Source: CAZEHO01 sp964511945
GTDB lineage: Bacteria; Actinomycetota; Acidimicrobiia; Spongiisociales; UBA11373
Length of the DNA stretch: 64,000 nucleotides
Direction: 5' to 3'
Assembly: GCA_964511945.1 (NCBI GenBank)
Contig: CAZEHO010000012.1
Location: forward strand, 9,332-73,331
Each line of letters opens with the position of its first letter. Position 1 is the first letter of the stretch. Of the stretch, positions 7,563 through 15,526 are shown in pieces. Both the position numbers and the translations under genes were made by a program. Under the pieces are notes generated by a model. The model was not told where the DNA came from. It searched no databases and was given only the letters and a program-made list of their open reading frames with translations.

Positions 7563-8453
7563 CTAGTCGAGCCCAAACATCACGTCGCGGAGCCGGACGC
7601 GGCTGATCTCGAAGGTTTCCGGATCGAGACGCAGTGAGCCGAGGCGCAGACCGCGCATCCCATCTCCGGTGTTGGTGAGCACCCGGAGCACTTCGTCCTC
7701 GTGCTCGAGCACCCCAAGCCCCAGGCAGTGACCTTCGCCATCCATGACTCCAACCAGGACCTGGTCGAGGCGGGTGAGGTCGAGGCCGGCGGGCAGCGTC
7801 GGAGCGAAGACGGTCGGTCGAACCCGCCAGCGCTGCAATGGGTCGGCGAAGGCCCGGGCGAAGGCCGCCGTCCGGGCGGCCCGGCGGTCCTCAGGCGAAG
7901 GGGTGGTCACGTCGGGGTCGATGGGGGCAAGTTCGACGTCGGCGCTGAAGAAGCGGCGGAGCATCCCGACCATCGGCTCGAGTTCGGCTCCCCGCTGCAA
8001 TCCGACGACCACGTCCGGCCGGCAGAGCTCCATCTTGTGGTACTTGAGGGTTTGGCCGATCACCCCGCTGATGGTCCCGGTGGTATCGACGACGACCAGG
8101 TCTGCCTCGGGCCGGGCCAAGTCGACCAGCTTCGCCGTTGCCACCACGTGCTGCAGCACGACGCCTTCCGGCTTGGTCGATCCGACGAACTGGAGTGCGT
8201 CGGCGGCCGAGAGATCCTCCGTGTCGCCGGAGCTGCGAACCCAGTGCATCGCAGCGCACGCCGGAGGACCGGTCGTTGCTTCGTCCACGTCGGCGTCGAC
8301 GTAGGCCGCGGTCCGGCCGGCGGTGACGGCAGCGTGGAGCAGCCGCCGGGCGAACGACGTCTTCCCGGTGTCGGCGCCACCGAGCAGCATCACCACGCCG
8401 CGACGGCGGACGAGGTCGTCGATCAGAGCTGCATGGACATCGTCGCCGTTCAC
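7563..8453 (-). CDS. Clp1-like P-loop polynucleotide kinase domain protein
   Basis: The protein has 296 residues. The Walker A motif GGADTGKTSF is near residue 27, AAYVDADVDE follows as in Clp1/GRC3-type kinases, and LVVVDTTGTI serves as a Walker B-like strand. Eukaryotic and archaeal Clp1 relatives phosphorylate 5'-OH ends of RNA; bacterial members are little studied. The GTG at 8453 is chosen because TACAAT (8461-8466 on this strand) ends 7 nt before it. The gene is divergent from the DUF62 gene and converges on the small RNA gene, ending 10 bp from it. Confidence 0.65.
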   Translation of the reverse strand: MNGDDVHAALIDDLVRRRGVVMLLGGADTGKTSFARRLLHAAVTAGRTAAYVDADVDEATTGPPACAAMHWVRSSGDTEDLSAADALQFVGSTKPEGVVLQHVVATAKLVDLARPEADLVVVDTTGTISGVIGQTLKYHKMELCRPDVVVGLQRGAELEPMVGMLRRFFSADVELAPIDPDVTTPSPEDRRAARTAAFARAFADPLQRWRVRPTVFAPTLPAGLDLTRLDQVLVGVMDGEGHCLGLGVLEHEDEVLRVLTNTGDGMRGLRLGSLRLDPETFEISRVRLRDVMFGLD

Positions 8454-8460
8454 GACGCCG

Positions 8461-8497
8461 ATTGTACGAGCGGACCGAGCACGTGCACCGGTATCCT
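8461..8497. promoter_or_regulatory. Divergent leaderless promoters
   Basis: TACAAT on the minus strand (8461-8466) serves the Clp1-like gene starting at 8453. TATCCT on the plus strand (8492-8497) serves the ATG at 8507. Both boxes end 7-9 nt before the start codon, with no room for a ribosome binding site. Confidence 0.5.
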
Positions 8498-8506
8498 TCG
8501 GCCGCA

Positions 8507-9325
8507 ATGACTCAGCCGATCTCCTTCCTCTCGGATTACGGCAGCAACGATGAGTTCGTGGGCGTGGTGCACGGCGTCATTGCCCGGATCAGCCCCGGAG
8601 TACAGGTGATCGATGTCACCCATGGGGTTCCGCGCGGCGACATCCGGGCCGGCGCGCTCGCACTGCTGCGTTCGATCCAGTACCTGCCCGACGGCGTCGT
8701 GCTCGCCGTGGTCGACCCTGGGGTCGGCTCCGGCCGCAGAGCGATTGCGGCCTCGACCCGCCGCGGCTATTTCGTCGGTCCGGACAACGGCCTGCTGGCG
8801 CCGGCGGTTGCGATGGTCGGCGGGGCGGACCGGTTCGTTGAACTGACCGAGCCACTGTTCCAGCTGCCGAACCAGGGCGGCACGTTCGACGGCCGCGACG
8901 TATTCGGTCCGGCGGCGGCGGTGCTGGCCTCCGGCGAGGCGCAGATGGGTGACCTCGGACCGGAGGTCGACCCGTCGTCCGTGACGCCGCTGCTGCTCCC
9001 GCTGGTCGAACACGGCGATGGGCTGGTGACCGGTGAGGTGTGGTGGATCGACGCCTTCGGCAACGCTCAGACCAATGTGTCGCCGGGCGATCTGCAGACC
9101 CTCGGCCTGGCTCCGGGGGATGACGTCCGGGTCCGCCTGGGACCCAATTCCCACACGATGCCGTGGCGCCAGTCCTTCGGTGACGCCGGATCATCAGGTG
9201 GGATAGTGATCGCCGATTCCTACGGGCTGATGGCGGTGGCGGTGCCCGATGGGCGGGCCGACGAGGTCTTCGCCGTGGGAACCGGCCTGTCGGTCAGCTT
9301 CAAGAGACCGACAGCAGCTGAATGA
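8507..9325 (+). CDS. DUF62 / SAM hydroxide adenosyltransferase (SAM hydrolase)
   Basis: The protein has 272 residues. The N-terminal FLSDYGSNDEFVG and the segment VVDPGVGSGRRAI are typical of the DUF62 family, the relatives of fluorinase and chlorinase that split S-adenosylmethionine with water into adenosine and methionine. DGRDVFGPAAA and DAFGNAQTNV are further family motifs. It is cytoplasmic and stands alone behind its own leaderless promoter (TATCCT 9 nt before the ATG). Whether it truly hydrolyses SAM in vivo is inferred from the family. Confidence 0.85.
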   Translation: MTQPISFLSDYGSNDEFVGVVHGVIARISPGVQVIDVTHGVPRGDIRAGALALLRSIQYLPDGVVLAVVDPGVGSGRRAIAASTRRGYFVGPDNGLLAPAVAMVGGADRFVELTEPLFQLPNQGGTFDGRDVFGPAAAVLASGEAQMGDLGPEVDPSSVTPLLLPLVEHGDGLVTGEVWWIDAFGNAQTNVSPGDLQTLGLAPGDDVRVRLGPNSHTMPWRQSFGDAGSSGGIVIADSYGLMAVAVPDGRADEVFAVGTGLSVSFKRPTAAE

Positions 9326-9395
9326 GAAACACGCCGCCCGCGATCGCGATGACCAGCAGCAGGGCGAGGATGACGAACGTGGTGATCGGTCGCAT
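9300..9395 (-). CDS. 31-residue single-span membrane protein
   Basis: A short minus-strand frame encodes MRPITTFVILALLLVIAIAG and a few more residues, one complete hydrophobic span with a basic N-terminus. TACAGT (9406-9411, minus strand) ends 10 nt before the ATG, the same leaderless layout as its neighbours. It overlaps the 3' end of the DUF62 gene by 26 bp. Function unknown; small single-span proteins like this are often missed. Confidence 0.4.
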   Translation of the reverse strand: MRPITTFVILALLLVIAIAGGVFLIQLLSVS

Positions 9396-9434
9396 GGGTT
9401 CGCGGACTGTAGCCCGTCTCCGATTGGGTCCGAC

Positions 9435-9689
9435 ATGAGGTCTCGACTGCGATTCCTGACCAGGCGCAACTGCACGCTGTGCGACGCAGCGCTGCCACGG
9501 GTGCAACGGGCGGCCGGGTGGCTGCGGCTGGACATCGAGGTGGTCGACGTGGACTCGGCCGGTCTGGCCGACGAGTACGGCGAGCGCATCCCGGTGCTGC
9601 TTGGGACCGATGATCGAGTGGTGGCCGAGGCGCCGCTGCGTCGTTTCTGGTGGACGCTCCTGCGGTTCAGGGTGGGAGCAGAGCACTAG
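9435..9689 (+). CDS. Glutaredoxin-like thiol protein (DUF836 type)
   Basis: The protein has 84 residues with a thioredoxin-like fold: RLRFLTRRNCTLCDAALPR supplies a C-T-L-C redox pair on the first helix, then IEVVDVDSAGLADEYGERIPVL gives the cis-Pro strand (R-I-P-V). Such proteins act as dithiol reductants, possibly with mycothiol given the mshA gene. The partner is unknown. Confidence 0.7.
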   Translation: MRSRLRFLTRRNCTLCDAALPRVQRAAGWLRLDIEVVDVDSAGLADEYGERIPVLLGTDDRVVAEAPLRRFWWTLLRFRVGAEH

Positions 9690-9725
9690 GCACGAGCTGC
9701 AGATTCGGGCCGTGTTCCATCGAGA

Positions 9726-9745
9726 ATCCCGCGAGAGATCGGGAT
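9726..9745. terminator. Possible bidirectional hairpin
   Basis: ATCCCG (9726-9731) and CGGGAT (9740-9745) form a 6-bp stem with an 8-nt loop in the gap between convergent genes. No T-tract follows. Confidence 0.3.
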
Positions 9746-9767
9746 CCGGCCGGCTCCCAGTCCCCTG

Positions 9768-11450
9768 TTATGCCGGCTGCACCACCCAGACGCCGAGGCC
9801 GTTGTCCTCGGTCGCGACCGACACCACCAACCGGCCCCGGCCGGCTACGGCACCGGTCGGCATCGTCGCCACAGGGTCCTCGCCGGGATCCGGCGCCGGC
9901 AGCGGAACCCAGAAGCCGTCCGGGTCCAGCATCCACGCCTCAGGTTGCACCGGTGGATCGTCCTCCGATGGGGTCAATGGGCTCGTGTACCCGATGACGA
10001 CGAGCCTGCCGCCGATCTCGGCCAACTCGACTCCGGTGGCGAGCGAACCCTCCGGGGCGAGATGCCATCGCAGGAACAGCGGCTCCCAGAAGGTCGGCTC
10101 CGCGGCACGCCACAGGGTCGGGCCCTCCGGGTCCAGCGCGACCGTTTCCCCATCGAGTATCAGCAGGTCGACGAGGTCTGCGGGCACCAATCCATCCGGC
10201 TGCGGTACCCGCCAGATACGACCGTCGAGACTGGTCGTCACGCTGACCCCGTAGGTCACATCCAGCGGCTGGTAGCCGGCCGCAATCATCAGTTCGCTGC
10301 TCGCCCGGATCCAACGGAGCGGAATCGGAGGTCCGTCGATGTCGCCGAAGATGGTGGTTTCCCATGCCTCACCATCGGCCGACCACCATGCCGCGGTCAC
10401 CTCCCCGGCGTTGGTGGACACGCCCTCACCAACCGCCACCACACCCACCGGAGTGGCCTCGAGGTCGTGAATCACCCCCGGGTCGAGCGGGATCTCGCGC
10501 CAGGTCTCCCGGTCGGCCGACCACCAGACCGTGGCAGTTCCGAAGTGTTCGCCGGCGGCAGCGAGACCACCTTCCCCGACCGGCGCCAGCGTTGTCGGGC
10601 CGCCGTCGGTATCAAACCAGCCGACCACCGACACCCGTTCCCAGGTCAAACCGTCCGGCGACGACCACACGGCGCCTTCGCCGTTGACCAGGCGGACGAG
10701 TGCGAGGAACTGGTCGCCGTCGAAGGCGAGATCGTCGATTCGGCCGTCGCGGTCTGGATCGATCACCGAAGTCACCGAGAGACCGTCTGCCGGATCCCGG
10801 CCGATGGCAGTTCCATCCGGCAGGGTGTCGGGCACGGTTGCCAGGTATCCCGAGAAGTCGACGTCTGCAAGCGCCAACTCATCGAACGGGTTGAGGCCTT
10901 CGTATGTCTGGCCGGGGTATGTGGCGGTGATCTCGATACGAACCATCGTCGTGGCCAGGGTCGGGAAGTCGACTCGTTGAGGTGTCGACGCGTCGAGGAG
11001 TTCGACCCACGTGGCTCCGGGGAGATCGTCGGTCGTGATCTTCAGCCAGTGGGCTCGTGCGTTCCGGGTGAACGGAGCCGCATCGGTGACGTTGTCGAAC
11101 GCGATCTCGGAGATCTGAATCGGGGGGTTGAACTCGAACTCGAGCAGCGCACCCACCCCGCCGTCGGCGGCATTCCACCGGGTTTGCCCATCGGCATCGA
11201 TCAGGGCAGAGCAGGGGAAGTTGGGGAACTCGGTGTTGCAGGTGACCGCGTCGGGGAAGATGCGGGCCGGGGGCAGTGTGGTCGTCGTGGTCGGGCCGGT
11301 GGTGGTGGTCGTGGCGATCGTCGTGGTCGTGGTCGTGGCGATCGTGCTGGTTGTCGTGCTGGCGGAAGTACTCGTGGTCGGGTCGGCCTCTCCGCCCACA
11401 CATGCCGCGGCGACGAGCGTCAATCCGATCAGCAACGCCACTCTGCGCAC
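9768..11450 (-). CDS. Secreted lipoprotein with discoidin-like domain and sialidase-like repeats
   Basis: The protein has 560 residues. The signal peptide ends in a lipobox (LVAAAC), followed by a Thr/Ser linker to about residue 60. Next is a discoidin-like carbohydrate-binding domain (TRWNAADGG, LEFEFNPPIQISEIAFDNVT) to about 200. A region with repeated WSSPDGLTWE / WWSADRETW / WWSADGEAWE / TSLDGRIW segments then resembles Asp-box beta-propellers of the sialidase or photosystem-stability type. DPDRDGRIDD is a possible calcium loop. It is probably an outer-face binding protein; no catalytic residues are assigned. The GTG at 11450 follows AAGGAGG with 8 nt spacing; a GTG at 11477 is the alternative. 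Confidence 0.6.
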   Translation of the reverse strand: MRRVALLIGLTLVAAACVGGEADPTTSTSASTTTSTIATTTTTTIATTTTTGPTTTTTLPPARIFPDAVTCNTEFPNFPCSALIDADGQTRWNAADGGVGALLEFEFNPPIQISEIAFDNVTDAAPFTRNARAHWLKITTDDLPGATWVELLDASTPQRVDFPTLATTMVRIEITATYPGQTYEGLNPFDELALADVDFSGYLATVPDTLPDGTAIGRDPADGLSVTSVIDPDRDGRIDDLAFDGDQFLALVRLVNGEGAVWSSPDGLTWERVSVVGWFDTDGGPTTLAPVGEGGLAAAGEHFGTATVWWSADRETWREIPLDPGVIHDLEATPVGVVAVGEGVSTNAGEVTAAWWSADGEAWETTIFGDIDGPPIPLRWIRASSELMIAAGYQPLDVTYGVSVTTSLDGRIWRVPQPDGLVPADLVDLLILDGETVALDPEGPTLWRAAEPTFWEPLFLRWHLAPEGSLATGVELAEIGGRLVVIGYTSPLTPSEDDPPVQPEAWMLDPDGFWVPLPAPDPGEDPVATMPTGAVAGRGRLVVSVATEDNGLGVWVVQPA

Positions 11451-11544
11451 CGGGCCCGCCTCCTTCACGATCACCACGACCCTACCGGTGAGGGTGAATG
11501 CAAGCGACCGTCCGCCCGGCGGCGGAGGGCTCTCGCAAGGCCTC

Positions 11545-11557
11545 TATATTGCCGAGC
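11545..11557 (+). promoter_or_regulatory. Leaderless promoter of rex
   Basis: TATATT (11545-11550) lies 7 nt before the GTG at 11558. No Rex operator (TTGTGAA-N4-TTCACAA type) is visible upstream. Confidence 0.45.
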
Positions 11558-12205
11558 GTGAAAGCACGGATCCCGGAAGCAACGGTTCGCCGGCTCCCGC
11601 TGTACCTGCAGGCGCTCGACGCCCTTCCCGGCGGGCGGCGGCAGATCTCCTCGGAGGAACTGGCGTCCCGGGGTGGGGTCAACGCGGCCAAGGTGCGCAA
11701 GGACCTGTCTCATCTTGGGTGCCTCGGCATCCGTGGAGTCGGGTATGCCGTCGGCGACCTCCAGGCCGAGATCAGGAGTGAGTTGGGCCTGACCCAGGAA
11801 TGGGTGATGGTGATCGTTGGGGTCGGCAACCTGGGCCGGGCGCTCGCATCTTTCGGCGGATTCGAAGCGCAGGGGTTCCAGATCGTCGGCTTGTTTGATG
11901 CCGACCCCGCCAAAGTCGGCAAGCGAATCGCCGGTCATCGGATCGAGCCGGTGTCGGGCTTGGCCACGGCGGCGCAGCGCCTCGGTGCTTCCATCGGAGT
12001 GATCACCACACCGGCGGCGGTGGCCCAGGAAGTTGCCGACCAGTTGGTCCGGGCAGGAGTCGAGTCGATCCTGAACTTCGCCCCTCAGGTCATCAAGGTC
12101 CCCGACCATGTCGAGTTGCGGGCCGTCGATTTCTCCAACGAACTCAGGGTGCTCAGCTACCACCTGAACCGGCGGCGGTCGGATCCCAAACCCGAATCCG
12201 CGTGA
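11558..12205 (+). CDS. rex: Redox-sensing transcriptional repressor Rex
   Basis: The protein has 215 residues. The winged-helix N-terminus is typical (IPEATVRRLPLYLQAL, ISSEELA, VRKDLSHLG), followed by a Rossmann domain with VGVGNLGRAL and the C-terminal helix region near LRVLSYHLN that swaps between subunits. Rex senses the NADH/NAD+ ratio and represses respiratory genes until NADH rises. Here it lies next to a large block of respiratory operons, which makes them plausible targets, although no operator was found. The GTG at 11558 fits the family N-terminus; longer forms would add about 20 non-homologous residues. Confidence 0.9.
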   Translation: MKARIPEATVRRLPLYLQALDALPGGRRQISSEELASRGGVNAAKVRKDLSHLGCLGIRGVGYAVGDLQAEIRSELGLTQEWVMVIVGVGNLGRALASFGGFEAQGFQIVGLFDADPAKVGKRIAGHRIEPVSGLATAAQRLGASIGVITTPAAVAQEVADQLVRAGVESILNFAPQVIKVPDHVELRAVDFSNELRVLSYHLNRRRSDPKPESA

Positions 12206-12212
12206 CCCTGCG

Positions 12213-12629
12213 ATGACGCAGCTCATCGTGACCTACACCACCTCGCTCGGCGGGATTCGGCCAGAGCACCTCGATGGGTTCTTCGAGGACTGGCCGACCC
12301 GACCGACACCGGAACGTCGTCTCGAGATCCTGCAGGCGGCATCCCGGGTGGTGCTGGCGCTCGACCCCGAGACCGAGACCGTGATCGGGTTCATCACCGC
12401 GATCGCGGACGAACTCTCCGCGGCGTTCATTCCGCTGTTGGAGGTGCTGCCGCAGTGGCGGGGGAGGGGCATCGGCTCGGAGCTGGTCCGGCGCATGCTG
12501 GCGGAATTGCGCGGGATCTATGCGATCGACCTGGCGACCGATCCCGACATCGCCCCGTTCTACGAGCGGCCGGGGGCTTTCCAATTGACCGGAATGGCGT
12601 GGCGCGATCGGGCCTCACTACGGGATTGA
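12213..12629 (+). CDS. GNAT-family N-acetyltransferase
   Basis: The protein has 138 residues. The acetyl-CoA motif A is seen as VLPQWRGRGIGSELVRRMLAEL (Q/R-x-x-G-x-G/A) and the C-terminal half ends with APFYERPGAFQL, where the usual tyrosine stands. It starts 7 nt after rex and is probably cotranscribed with it. Substrate unknown. Confidence 0.75.
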   Translation: MTQLIVTYTTSLGGIRPEHLDGFFEDWPTRPTPERRLEILQAASRVVLALDPETETVIGFITAIADELSAAFIPLLEVLPQWRGRGIGSELVRRMLAELRGIYAIDLATDPDIAPFYERPGAFQLTGMAWRDRASLRD

Positions 12630-12657
12630 GTCCAGGCCGAGAACCAGGTGCGGCCGG

Positions 12658-13152
12658 CTACTCCGCGAGTTGCTCTTCCTCGTAGCGGTTGAGGGCTACG
12701 AGGAACATCCCGAGCAGGATGATCGATCCGATCATGAGGGCCACCGGCAGGATCCGAATCTCGAAGGCATTGAGGCCCTCGAGCGACTCCGGGCGCAGCC
12801 CGCGGGGGGCGTAGAGGGAGTAAAACAGCCCGACGATTGCCATGAACCCAAAAAACGCCGCTCCGGTGATGAGGAAGGCCAGTCGGCGTCCCAGGTTCGT
12901 GAAGTTGATGACGAAGATCGCCCCGATGAATACCGCAAAGGATGTAGCGGCAACGATGATGCCTCTGACCAGCACACCAGGCTGGGGCTCGCCGTCGGGT
13001 CCGACGTTGTTCTTGCCGACCATCCACTCGTAGATGACATCGAGGGCCGCCCGGAACTGTGGAATCAGCGAGAGCAGGACGAATGCGGCGGCGAAGATCC
13101 CGAGCCACTGAAGCTTGGTGAGGCCGCGTCGCTGAGTATCGGAAGTCGTCAT
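12658..13152 (-). CDS. Small membrane protein of the bc-complex operon
   Basis: The protein has 164 residues and about four membrane spans (LGIFAAAFVLLSLIP; GIIVAATSFAVFIGAIFVIN; LAFLITGAAFFGFMAIVGLFY; ILPVALMIGSIILLGMFLVAL) with an acidic C-terminus. I do not recognise a family and see no haem or metal motif. Its ATG overlaps the stop of the dihaem cytochrome gene (ATGA), so it is the last gene of the operon starting near 18.5 kb and is probably an accessory subunit. Confidence 0.55.
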   Translation of the reverse strand: MTTSDTQRRGLTKLQWLGIFAAAFVLLSLIPQFRAALDVIYEWMVGKNNVGPDGEPQPGVLVRGIIVAATSFAVFIGAIFVINFTNLGRRLAFLITGAAFFGFMAIVGLFYSLYAPRGLRPESLEGLNAFEIRILPVALMIGSIILLGMFLVALNRYEEEQLAE

Positions 13153-14678
13153 TGCAGTGCTCTCGTGTATTGGACGATCAGCCGAAGGTCGGCTTCGCTG
13201 AGCACGGTGCCGAAGCCCGGCATCCATCCGCGTCCGATGCCGTTGATGCCGTACCCCTTGCCGTTCTCCGACCCCTGGATGATGAAGTTGAGCTGGTCTT
13301 CGAAATCCGGGAACTGGACGATGGCTCGGCCCTCTCGGAGTGAAGGCCCGAACGCGCCCGAACCGGCCTCCTGGGCAAATGCCACCCCGGCCGAATAGCC
13401 GGCTGTGTGGCAGCGTGCGCAGTAGGCGTTGTACAGGCCGGCGGCCCTCCGGGCGGCATCGGCGTCACTGTCGAAGCCGTCTTCGGCGACCTGGTCGAGG
13501 TCGATCTCATAACGGCCTGCGGCAACCGCTCCCTGCAGATATTCGAGGCCCACCTCGGCGGTCGCCAGCAGCCGATCGCCGTTGTCGACGGACAGTTGCA
13601 GGTCCCGGACCACGGACTCGAACTCGGCGATCATGCTCTGGACGGCATCGAAGTCGTCGACTCCGGTGCCTCCTGAGGTCGTGGAGAACCGGTTCTCGGG
13701 ATCGAATGCGGGAGCGCCTTCCTCGGCGCCGTCGGCGATCCGCTGCAGCGTTGCCCGGGCGTCCGAGGACGGTGCGATCGAAAGCATCTGCTCGAGCAGT
13801 GCCTCGACCTGCGGTTCCGCGGCATCAGCGAGACCGTCACGGTCTCCATCGCGCGCCGACCCGTCGCAGGGGAGGTCGGCGAGGGCTGCCGATGCGTCCG
13901 TGCAGGTTGTCGCGCCGGTGAGGACCGCTTCCAGGGCGGCGGGAAGATCCTTTGCCGCTTCGTACTGTTCCGGCGCGGCCAGGAGTGCATCGATCTCGGC
14001 CTGCTGGGTCGTCAACAGATCAGCGACCGAGTCCGCCGCCGATTCGATCCGCCGCAGTGCCTGCCCGACCCGGGTGTCGACCTGGGCGACGGCGTCGGCC
14101 TGCGGGATCTGGATGTGATCGAGGTAGGCGATCAGCTCATCGATCTGCTGCGAGTTCAGCGGCCCGCCTCCCTGGACTCCCCAGGCCGGCATCGGGCTTC
14201 CCTGGCGTCCGAAAACCAGCCAGTAGCGGACCTCGTCCTCGTCGTAGCGGAACAGCACATCGTTGATGGCCGGAGCCGACCACGTGGTTGGAATGCCGCT
14301 GCGAGCTTCGACATAGGAGGCACCACCGCCGCCCCCGTCGGGTCCATGGCAGTCGGCGCATTGGAACTCCTCGTACCAGTGTTCTCCCCGCTCGACCGCG
14401 ACCTCGACGAAATGCTCCGCAGCAGCTGCCTGGCGGTCGGATTCACCGAGGTAGTACACCGGCAGGATGATTGCCAGCACGACGGTTGCGATCAGTGCCG
14501 CGGCCAGGATGCCGCTGAGCTGGCGCCCTTCGAGTTCATCGTCGGTGATGTAGGGAGCGAGGTTGGCAGGGGCTGCATCACGGCGGCGGCGCTTGATGCG
14601 CGATTCGCCGATCACGTAGGTCAGCCAGGCGATCAGCGCCAGGACCGCGATGGCAAGGGTGGCGGCTCCGAGACCCAT
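13149..14678 (-). CDS. Membrane-anchored dihaem cytochrome c of the bc complex
   Basis: The protein has 509 residues. Two N-terminal spans (about 4-24 and 54-77) enclose a basic loop (RIKRRRR). Two cytochrome c domains follow: C107-ADC-H111 with SPMPAWG as likely Met ligand, and C420-ARC-H424 with WMPGFG. Between them lies about 230 residues of helical, acidic sequence with a calcium-loop-like DGDRDGLADAAE and two extra Cys (TTC, LPC), an unusual insertion. The position after the Rieske gene suggests it replaces cytochrome c1/f as electron acceptor and carrier. It overlaps the following gene by four bases. Confidence 0.8.
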   Translation of the reverse strand: MGLGAATLAIAVLALIAWLTYVIGESRIKRRRRDAAPANLAPYITDDELEGRQLSGILAAALIATVVLAIILPVYYLGESDRQAAAAEHFVEVAVERGEHWYEEFQCADCHGPDGGGGGASYVEARSGIPTTWSAPAINDVLFRYDEDEVRYWLVFGRQGSPMPAWGVQGGGPLNSQQIDELIAYLDHIQIPQADAVAQVDTRVGQALRRIESAADSVADLLTTQQAEIDALLAAPEQYEAAKDLPAALEAVLTGATTCTDASAALADLPCDGSARDGDRDGLADAAEPQVEALLEQMLSIAPSSDARATLQRIADGAEEGAPAFDPENRFSTTSGGTGVDDFDAVQSMIAEFESVVRDLQLSVDNGDRLLATAEVGLEYLQGAVAAGRYEIDLDQVAEDGFDSDADAARRAAGLYNAYCARCHTAGYSAGVAFAQEAGSGAFGPSLREGRAIVQFPDFEDQLNFIIQGSENGKGYGINGIGRGWMPGFGTVLSEADLRLIVQYTRALQ

Positions 14679-14704
14679 CGCTCAGTTCTCCAGGGTTGTG
14701 GTGG

Positions 14705-15526
14705 CTAGATGCACGAGGGCCCCTGGGGGTACTCAATGGTCTTGCTGGTTGATCGCGGTGTCTCGACGACGGCCGAGGGGCTGGTGTCGATGATCAGTTC
14801 ATCGGCGTCATTGACGGTCACGATGAAACGGTCGAGGTTGCGTGGGGCCGGGCCGTCCTCGTATTCGCCGTGGGCGTTGTACTTGGAGCCGTGGCACGGG
14901 CACTCGAACCCGATGCTCGAATCGCACCAGGGAACCCGGCACCCCAGGTGGACACAGCGCTGCCAGAGAGCGACCAGTCCGCTGGCGACGACGCTCTTCC
15001 CATCGAACGCGGTGCCGGCGACGTTCGCCTGGAACGGGAGGATGTAACTCTGCGCTGCGGGGATGAAGAGAGGCTGCACCCGGCCGGCGGAATCGAAGAG
15101 GAGGGATTCGATGTCGGACAGCTTCCCGGCGTTCACCTTGCCGCCGAAGCCTCCGGAGCTCAGCTTCGGCCACATGAACGCGAGGCTGGCGATACCGAAC
15201 TGAGCGAGGAAGATGCCGAACACGGCCAGGATCCCGCGGTTGAAGAACTGGCGGCGGGTGACCCCGTACTGCTCTTCCGTGACCTCGGTTCGGAGTTCGA
15301 GCGGATCGATCGGTGGCGGGTCTTCGTCGTCCAGGGCCACTGCGACCGCTGCCGGCTCGGGTGCTTCCTCTTCGCCCGACGTTCGGTCCCGCCGCACCGC
15401 TGCCGGGTCCAGCGCAGCCCGCGCCTCGGCCCGCGGGCTCCGCCTCCAGGCGACGGCGAAGATGGCCGCCGCTGCGAGCAGCGCGATGACCGCAAATGCG
15501 ACGAAGAGGATCTGTGTCGTGCTCAT
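14705..15526 (-). CDS. Rieske [2Fe-2S] protein
   Basis: The protein has 273 residues. An N-terminal span (ILFVAFAVIALLAAAAIFAVAW) is followed by a charged linker and then by a twin-arginine-like VTRRQFFNRG with a second span. The cluster-binding motifs are CVHLGC and CPCHGS, with a further WC between them. It would carry electrons from quinol at the outer side of the cytochrome b pair to the cytochrome c. The extra first span and about 80-residue linker make it longer than b6f Rieske proteins. Its ATG overlaps the stop of the cytochrome b C-terminal subunit (ATGA). Confidence 0.9.
   Translation of the reverse strand: MSTTQILFVAFAVIALLAAAAIFAVAWRRSPRAEARAALDPAAVRRDRTSGEEEAPEPAAVAVALDDEDPPPIDPLELRTEVTEEQYGVTRRQFFNRGILAVFGIFLAQFGIASLAFMWPKLSSGGFGGKVNAGKLSDIESLLFDSAGRVQPLFIPAAQSYILPFQANVAGTAFDGKSVVASGLVALWQRCVHLGCRVPWCDSSIGFECPCHGSKYNAHGEYEDGPAPRNLDRFIVTVNDADELIIDTSPSAVVETPRSTSKTIEYPQGPSCI

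Noticed and set aside
11276..11400. Simple-sequence repeat of GTGGTGGTC type as a mobile or regulatory element
   Set aside because: It is the codon pattern of the Thr-rich linker of the lipoprotein read on the other strand.
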